A DNA stretch of 64,000 nucleotides from Alligator mississippiensis. Its lineage: Eukaryota; Chordata; Crocodylia; Alligatoridae. The DNA lies in assembly GCF_030867095.1 (NCBI RefSeq), contig NC_081824.1, positions 51,246,882 through 51,310,881 of the forward strand, in the 5' to 3' direction. Under the pieces are notes generated by a model, which was not told the origin of the DNA, made no database searches, and was given only the letters and a program-made list of their open reading frames with translations. The position numbers and the translations under genes were made by a program. Position 1 is the stretch's first letter. Every line of letters begins with the position of its first letter. Shown in pieces: positions 58,504-64,000 of this stretch.

Positions 58504-61500
58504 GTGTTTCATTTTAATTGTGGGAAAATGTGGATTTGGGGTTTTTAATTTAAAAAAAAAAGGGATTTTCTTTTTTATCAGAGAATTTGTGATTTTTAAA
58601 CAGAGTAAACCAGGATCCTTGGTCATAAGTCTTGCTTGCTAACCTACTAATCATTTTGTTTCTCTGCACTGGGCTGTTTCCAAACTGCCCTCATCTTTCT
58701 TGAACTGGGCACAAAACTGAACACAGTATTCTACGTGAGGCTCCAACAGTGCTGAATGCAGTGGAAGAATCACTTCCCTTGATTTGCAGGTGACACTTCT
58801 ATTGACACAACCCAGTATGCTGTTAGCTATTTCACAACAAAAGCACACTGTTGGGCTCATACTGTTTAGATCTACTGTAATCCCCAGGTCCGTCAGCCTA
58901 TCCAGTTGCCCCCTAGTCTGTATTTGTGCAATAGGACTTTGCACTTCCCTGCTAAATCACATCTGATTGATTGCAGACTATGTCTCCAGTCTATCCAGGT
59001 TTTTCTGGATCATAGCCCTGCCCTCCAGAGTATTTTCCATTCAGTTCAACTTGGGTCATCCACAGATTTGCTAAGCATGCGCTCAATCAATGCACTCAAG
59101 CATGCACTCAATCAAATAGTCAATGAAGATGTTGAAAAGTCCCAGACCCAGGACAGACCCCTGGGGAGCCCCACTTGACATCTCCTCCCAACTAGATACT
59201 AAGCCATTGAGGACTACTTGCTGACCTTGATGACCCAACCAGTTATGTATCCACATTACAGTACTTCTATCTAGGCTGTATTTCCTTAGCTTGTTAATGA
59301 GAATGTTGTAGGAGAAAAGTGTCAAAAGCCTTGCTAAGGTCAAGGTGTATCACATCCATTGCTCTCCCCACCTCATCCACAGAGCTTTTCACCTTATCAT
59401 AGAAGGAAATCTAGTTGGTCAGACATGACTTGCTCTTGGTGAATCCATGCTGGCTGTCCCTGATCACATTGTTATCCTCCAGGTGCTTCACACTAGATTT
59501 CTTGAGGAGCTGCTCCATGATCTTCCTAGGTATTGAGATCCGGTTGAGTGGTCTGTAGTTCCCTAAATCCTCCTTCTTCCCTTTCTAAAAAATGGGCACT
59601 CTGTTTACCCTTTTCCAATCATCCAAGTTCATACCCCAACTCCACAAGTACTCAAAGAGGATAGCTAATGGCTCTGAAATTACCAGAGCCAAATACTTCA
59701 GTACCCTAGGATGCATCCCATCCAGCCCTGCTGACTTGAAAGCATCTAGCTTCTCTAAGGAATCCCTAACCTGTTCTGCCATTACTATAGGCTGCTCATC
59801 TCCTTCCCTATCTGCCAACTGCACTAGTCATCTGGTAACTGCCCCTATTTATAAAGACTGAAGTGAAAAAAGGCATTCAATACTTCACCCTTCTCTGTAT
59901 CATCCATAACTAGGTTGCCTTCCCCATTCTGTAAGGGGCCTATGGTTTCTTTGGTCTTCCTCATCTGACATTCTTTGTAAAACCCTATTTATTGCTGTAG
60001 GCCTTGCAGGGGTATTGATCAATATATGCTGGTCACACAAAGGCTTTGCTAATGCATTGGCCCAAAGTAGGCTTCACCAGCAAACCTGACCAATTCATGA
60101 ACTCCTCATATAAACAAGACATGGCATGTGAGCTAGCTGTATCTTCCTACCAAGAGATGGGACAGGGAGATGATGGTATAGGGTAGTACACCAGGAAAAT
60201 AAGACAGGAATGGGAATACCCAGGTCAGAATGTGAAACAAGCCCACGGCACAAGATGGTTTGAGACGTTCAAGATACAGATTGAATGCAATACCTAATTT
60301 GTTTTTATCATTGTATAAAATGAAAATGGGAAAGCAGGGGAATTTGGTAGTAACCTGCAGAAGCCTACATGATGTTGTGCCAACTACCTTCTCAAAGGTA
60401 CAAATGTCTTAACTCCTGGTCTGATGCTTACTAAGCCAAAACATGTTAGGACTATGCTTGTAAGCAATAAACCTGGCTGAATCTTTGCTACTGAACCAAG
60501 TGTGTGGTCGTTCTTTAAGACAAAATTAGTGTTGGAATCTTCTGGCTGCAACTTGTTGACACTGCAGTTTCTGAGATTTCAACACCCAACAAGGACAACA
60601 GAACGATGGCACTGATAACCCCAGATGACAATTGTGTAGCAAAACCCCCAGTTTTTTTCTTTTTTTTTTAATTTTAAAATGCATTCCCTCCCCTTCCCCA
60701 ACCATTTCTGACTTTTCTCTCCCTCTATTCCCTATAGATAAGCATAAGTGAGCTCAAACTTAGGATAAGCTTTAAACATTTTTATTTTGCTAGCAAGCTT
60801 TTGGTTTTGGATATCCATTGTTTTATATCATATAATTATTAGGTTTGTATTAATTTTTACTGTTGTATATTGTATTATTATCCTTTTCGTATTGATTTTT
60901 ATTATTTCATATGGATATTGTATGGTTTAGGCCTGTGTTTTTAAGTGAACCAAAGTCATGTCAAGTTTCCATTTTATATGTCAAGCCTCCATCTTCTGTC
61001 CTCTGCCTGGGCATCCTATGTTGCAATAATATGATTCATTTACCCCTCCCATGTAAATTGGTTCCCCCATGAATGAGTGTGATTGGGAATGATTGAAATA
61101 CAATGGTAGCAGGCCTCTACTGAATGGCCTGTAATGACTGGGCCATCACCTCGCATTGATTCACCCAGGAACCACGGACCTCACCCAGGAACAGACATAA
61201 GACCAGCATTTGAAAAACAAAAGACCCTGCAGAACCAGCAACTCTGTCATTGTACCCCACCATTACAGACACCCAAAACTGCACATCCATGCATGGAGCA
61301 CACATGCTTAATACATCAGGGGCTGACCCTTGCCTGGGCAAGCCTCCTGTCGCTAGGGTCACACACGGTCTACCCCTATAAAAAGGGGCCGTGAAGACAG
61401 ACCCAGTGGGAACGGCATTTCCATCCAGACCAGACCAGCTTCATGTCACCTATCCACCCCAAAGGCCCTGCCGGCAACCCCCTCTGGACAACACCAAGCT

Positions 61501-61910
61501 GAAGAAGACCCCGACTGACCATCGAGGACCAACTTCCAGCCTGGGATAGGTAGATATTACCTGCACACCTCCTCCTACAATTTGGACTCTCTTTCTCTCT
61601 CCGTCTCTCTCCTCTTGGACTTCAGTGGACTTCAGCCCCTGAACCAAGCTTCTCTAACCCCTGCTGCCATTGTGTGCTGCCATTGTGGGTGTGGGGGTGT
61701 GTGTATGGGTGAGTGTGGGTGCAAGGGAACCAATTTGGCATCGTGTCATCATCTGCCCTGTTCAATAAAACCACTGTCATTTGCAACCCCGAGTTGGGTC
61801 ATGTTTTACTGAATCCCAGTCTCTTCCTTATCTTAAATTCCAGCCTCATTCTCTCTCTCTCAATTCCAGCCCCCACCCCTTCCACTAGTTTCACGATCTC
61901 CTCTCAATTC

Positions 61911-62155
61911 CTACTGCCTTTTCCTTGTGACTTTCTGCTGCCTTTCTCTGCTTTCCCGCAGCCCCTGCTGCCTCTCAGTTTCTTCTGCCGCTTTTCCTGT
62001 GATTTTTCTGCTGTCCCCCTGCTTCCCACTCTCCTACTGCCTTTTCCCTGTGACTTCTGCTGCCTTTCTCTGCTTTCCTGCTGCCCCTGCCGCCTTTCAG
62101 TCTCTCCTGCTGCTTTTTCTGTGATTTTCTGCTGTCTGTTTCTCTGGTTTCAGGC
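61911..62155. repeat. Tandem duplication of about 121 bp in a pyrimidine-rich tract
   Basis: CCTACTGCCTTTTCCTTGTG...CTCTGCTTTCC occurs at about 61,911 and again at about 62,032 with few differences. The wider stretch 61,800-62,350 is C/T-rich and gives a misleading 225-codon open frame. Confidence 0.85.
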
Positions 62156-62559
62156 TTCCCCCCCTGCAGCTTTCCAGACTTCTCTAGCTGCCCTGGAGCC
62201 ATCCACTGGCTCCCCCACACCCAGAGCCCCTCTTCAACACCCACACTTTACCTTAGTCCCACTTTCCCTCTCTAGCACCTACTTTTTCAGCTCCCCCGTA
62301 GCTCTGGCTCCAGTCCCAGCCTCTGTGCTGGCATGCTTCCCTGTTCTGCAGGCTTTGGGTGTTGTCTTTCAATCAATTAAGATCAATTAACCTAAAGTTA
62401 CCCCCAAGCCTCAGTTCTTCAGCCCAGGCCCCTGCAGTCTACTGGTTCTAATCTCAGTCCTGGGAATTTTAAATCCTTACACTTTTACTTTCTTACCTTA
62501 ACCTTTCCCCAGGTATCCCAAGTACACCAAGCATATACATACATACACATCACAACACC

Positions 62560-62900
62560 CAATTTAGGAACTCACCTATGTTTATGTGTAGGTGGGTGGT
62601 ATGTGTGTGAATTAATATACATATATATAGATAGTGTGTGTGTGGTATATGAATTAGTAATCCATGTATGTGTATTGGATATGCAGGTGTTGGTAACTGG
62701 TAACTGATTCTGTCTAAATGTGGGGGGGGGGGTGTAGCGTGTATGGGCTTAAACTGGTACTAGGTGTGCATGAACCTAGACTAATTATTTTGAACATGTG
62801 TGTATCTGAGCTGCTAGTGTATGTATGCCTAGTAGGGGTGTATGCACCTAGTGAGTGTATGTGTGCTTAACTGATTTTTATGTGTGCATGTGCAATTGTA
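62560..62900. repeat. Degenerate TGTG/TATG-rich low-complexity DNA
   Basis: Scattered GTGTGTATG words and a G9 run at about 62,722. No gene or named repeat seen. Confidence 0.5.
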
Positions 62901-63468
62901 CACCACACCCTCCTGTCTAACAGCGCAATATTGAGATCCTGAGTGTTGGCCTGACCCCTGAGGGCAACAACTGCATTTTATATCTCTTGCCAGCTGCATC
63001 TCAAATTATGCCTTGGCCTTCCTAATTTTATCCCTGCATGTCTGTGTGGCAGTCTTAGACTCTTTCCTAGTACTATGACCAAGTTTCTGCTTATCACAGT
63101 ATTCTTTTTGAGTTTCAATTCAATGAAGAGATGGTGTCTGGTAAGGGTGGACTACTGTTCCACTTCCCATTCTTCTTTTGCATCAGGATAGCTTGCTCCT
63201 GTGCCCTTAAAAAGCCTTCTTAAAGTACAGACAGCTCTCCTTGATATCTTTACCCCTCAGAATTGCTTCCCTAGGGATCCTGCCCACCAGTTCCCCGAGT
63301 TTGCTAAAGTTTGCTTCTTTGAAGTCCAGTTTCTTTATTCTGCTTCTCTCCTTTCTTCCTTTTGTTAGGATCTTAAACTCTATCATTTCATGGTCACTGC
63401 CACCTATGTTGCCTGCCACCTTCACAGATCCTCACAGGTTGAGAGCAGCTTTCCCCCTAGTTGGCCTA

Positions 63469-64000
63469 TGTCACGGGACGGGGTCTCTAAGGATGGCTGT
63501 GTTACCCCTAAAGCCCCTCAACCGTGCCAATTTGGCCTGCTGGGCACTCTCAGTTCTCACCCGCCCCATCTTGATGGATTTATAGTATAGGGAGGCTGCC
63601 TTTAAGTCCTCTTGGACACAGTTTGATGGACTCTGAACCCCATGGGTTCCCAGACCCCTTGTGAGTCCCGCTTCAAAATAGATGTTACAAGACACCATAG
63701 CCTTATAGGCTATATGCGTGGTTCCAACCGCCCCTTTACCATGCCCCAAGCCTCGCAGATGGCACCGATGTTGTCCTGTCTAGGCCTTGCTGTAATTGGC
63801 CCCCTTGTCCTCTCTCTGGGCTCTCCACAGCCCTGTCACTGTGCCTCACTGATGCCAGGGTCTGTGCACTCCAAATGCTGTGCTCTCTCTGGCACCAGGG
63901 TCCCCATGCTGCAGTGGGCCCCACATTGAGGCCTTCTCCTTCCCCAAATAGCCTCACCCAAATCACCGGTATTATAAACAGAAATCAACATGCAAGCTCC
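63469..64000 (-). mobile_element. LTR of family A, cut by the window edge
   Basis: Begins TGTCACGGGACGGGG and aligns by eye with the start of 30,673-31,637 (shared ATAGGGAGGCTGCC, CTTACCATGCCCCAAGCCTC-like and AGATGGCACC words). Only the first 532 bp are in the window. It interrupts the endonuclease part of the outer CR1. Whether it is solo or part of a longer element cannot be seen. Fossil. Confidence 0.7.

Larger units (their letters stand above)
53008..58621. mobile_element. hAT-like element, itself filled with insertions
   Basis: Ends CAGGGTTCTGGG and, inward from the right, CAAGGATCCTGG. Flanking octamers CTCATAAG and GTCATAAG (7 of 8 equal) rejoin the CR1 text on both sides. The sub-terminal parts also mirror each other in character (AAAAATGTGGATTTTC at the left, GGAAAATGTGGATTTG at the right). 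It contains the elements at 53,564-55,691 and 55,729-56,677 and minisatellite DNA. No transposase frame was recognised. Confidence 0.68.
59996..62969 (+). mobile_element. LTR-type insertion in the CR1, composite and degraded
   Basis: Begins TGTAGGCCTTGCAGGGG and ends CCCTGAGGGCAACA, with ATTGC / ACTGC at the borders (4 of 5 equal). The CR1 text continues across the gap. Inside are two sets of LTR-like signals on the plus strand: TTGTATAAAATG with AGCAATAAACC (60.3-60.5 kb), and CCCTATAAAAAGGGG (about 61,375) with TTCAATAAAACC (61,762). No coding parts of a retroviral kind were recognised. Fossil. Confidence 0.45.
52035..63468 (-). mobile_element. One old CR1 LINE spread over 11.4 kb by three insertions
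   Basis: Pieces on the minus strand read in CR1 order. The endonuclease end and linker lie at 63,468-62,970 (GGSDHEMIEFKIL; ANFSKLGELVGRIP). The reverse transcriptase lies at 59,995-58,630 ([38 protein letters not shown]). The last frame part and 3' tail lie at 53,007-52,631, with the tail end at 52,066-52,035. Joints coincide with duplicated target sites of three inserts (52,067-52,630; 53,008-58,621; 59,996-62,969), and the high end is cut by a further LTR at 63,469. The copy has many stops and shifts and is old. Confidence 0.78.

Noticed and set aside
61713-62390. A 225-codon open frame
   Set aside because: Pyrimidine-rich tandemly duplicated DNA; the peptide is low-complexity Leu/Pro/Cys/Ser without domain signs.

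Overview
This is an amniote nuclear window, most likely from a crocodilian. Two things point there: the host genes are vertebrate BEND6 and DST, and the repeats are dominated by CR1 LINEs with a 3' end in the crocodilian/turtle style (tail words of the type TTCATAGATG), hAT-type MITEs and solo LTRs. The species call is an inference. No bacterial or plasmid features are present.

Host genes. A CpG-rich block at about 3.4-4.6 kb divides two head-to-head genes. To the left on the minus strand lies the 5' end of DST (dystonin/BPAG1). It has the first coding exon of the transmembrane N-terminal isoform (3785-3605) and a 35-nt second exon (3170-3136), and the gene then runs out of the window. To the right on the plus strand lies BEND6. 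Seven coding exons can be placed between 22,326 and 35,738, with reading phases that agree throughout. They give about 390 aa: an N-terminal domain of the kind found in other BEN proteins, an acidic/coiled-coil linker, and the C-terminal BEN domain. The N-terminal exon and a 33-codon exon are absent from the human BEND6 protein as I remember it. The last exon ends in a stop codon that overlaps a perfect splice donor. A phase-compatible, repeat-bearing open exon lies 13 kb downstream (48,917-49,223) and is the best candidate here for something undescribed.

Repeats. Roughly half of the window is transposon-derived and much of it is nested. A solo LTR (8,904-11,280) holds a young CR1. An almost identical CR1 with a 666-codon ORF starts about 30 nt after a BEND6 splice donor. 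An old CR1 at 30.1-32.9 kb holds a DNA-transposon-like element that holds a solo LTR, each step with an exact target-site duplication. A broken endogenous retrovirus with paired LTRs (39,569-46,117) holds a second, unrelated solo LTR. From 52.0 to 63.5 kb one old CR1 is spread over 11.4 kb by three large insertions, one of which has four further levels inside it. The right edge enters another LTR of a family seen three times in the window.

The rest is AT-rich intronic or intergenic DNA with small MITEs, MIR-like SINEs, microsatellites and minisatellites. I saw no tRNA, rRNA, CRISPR array or complete additional host gene.
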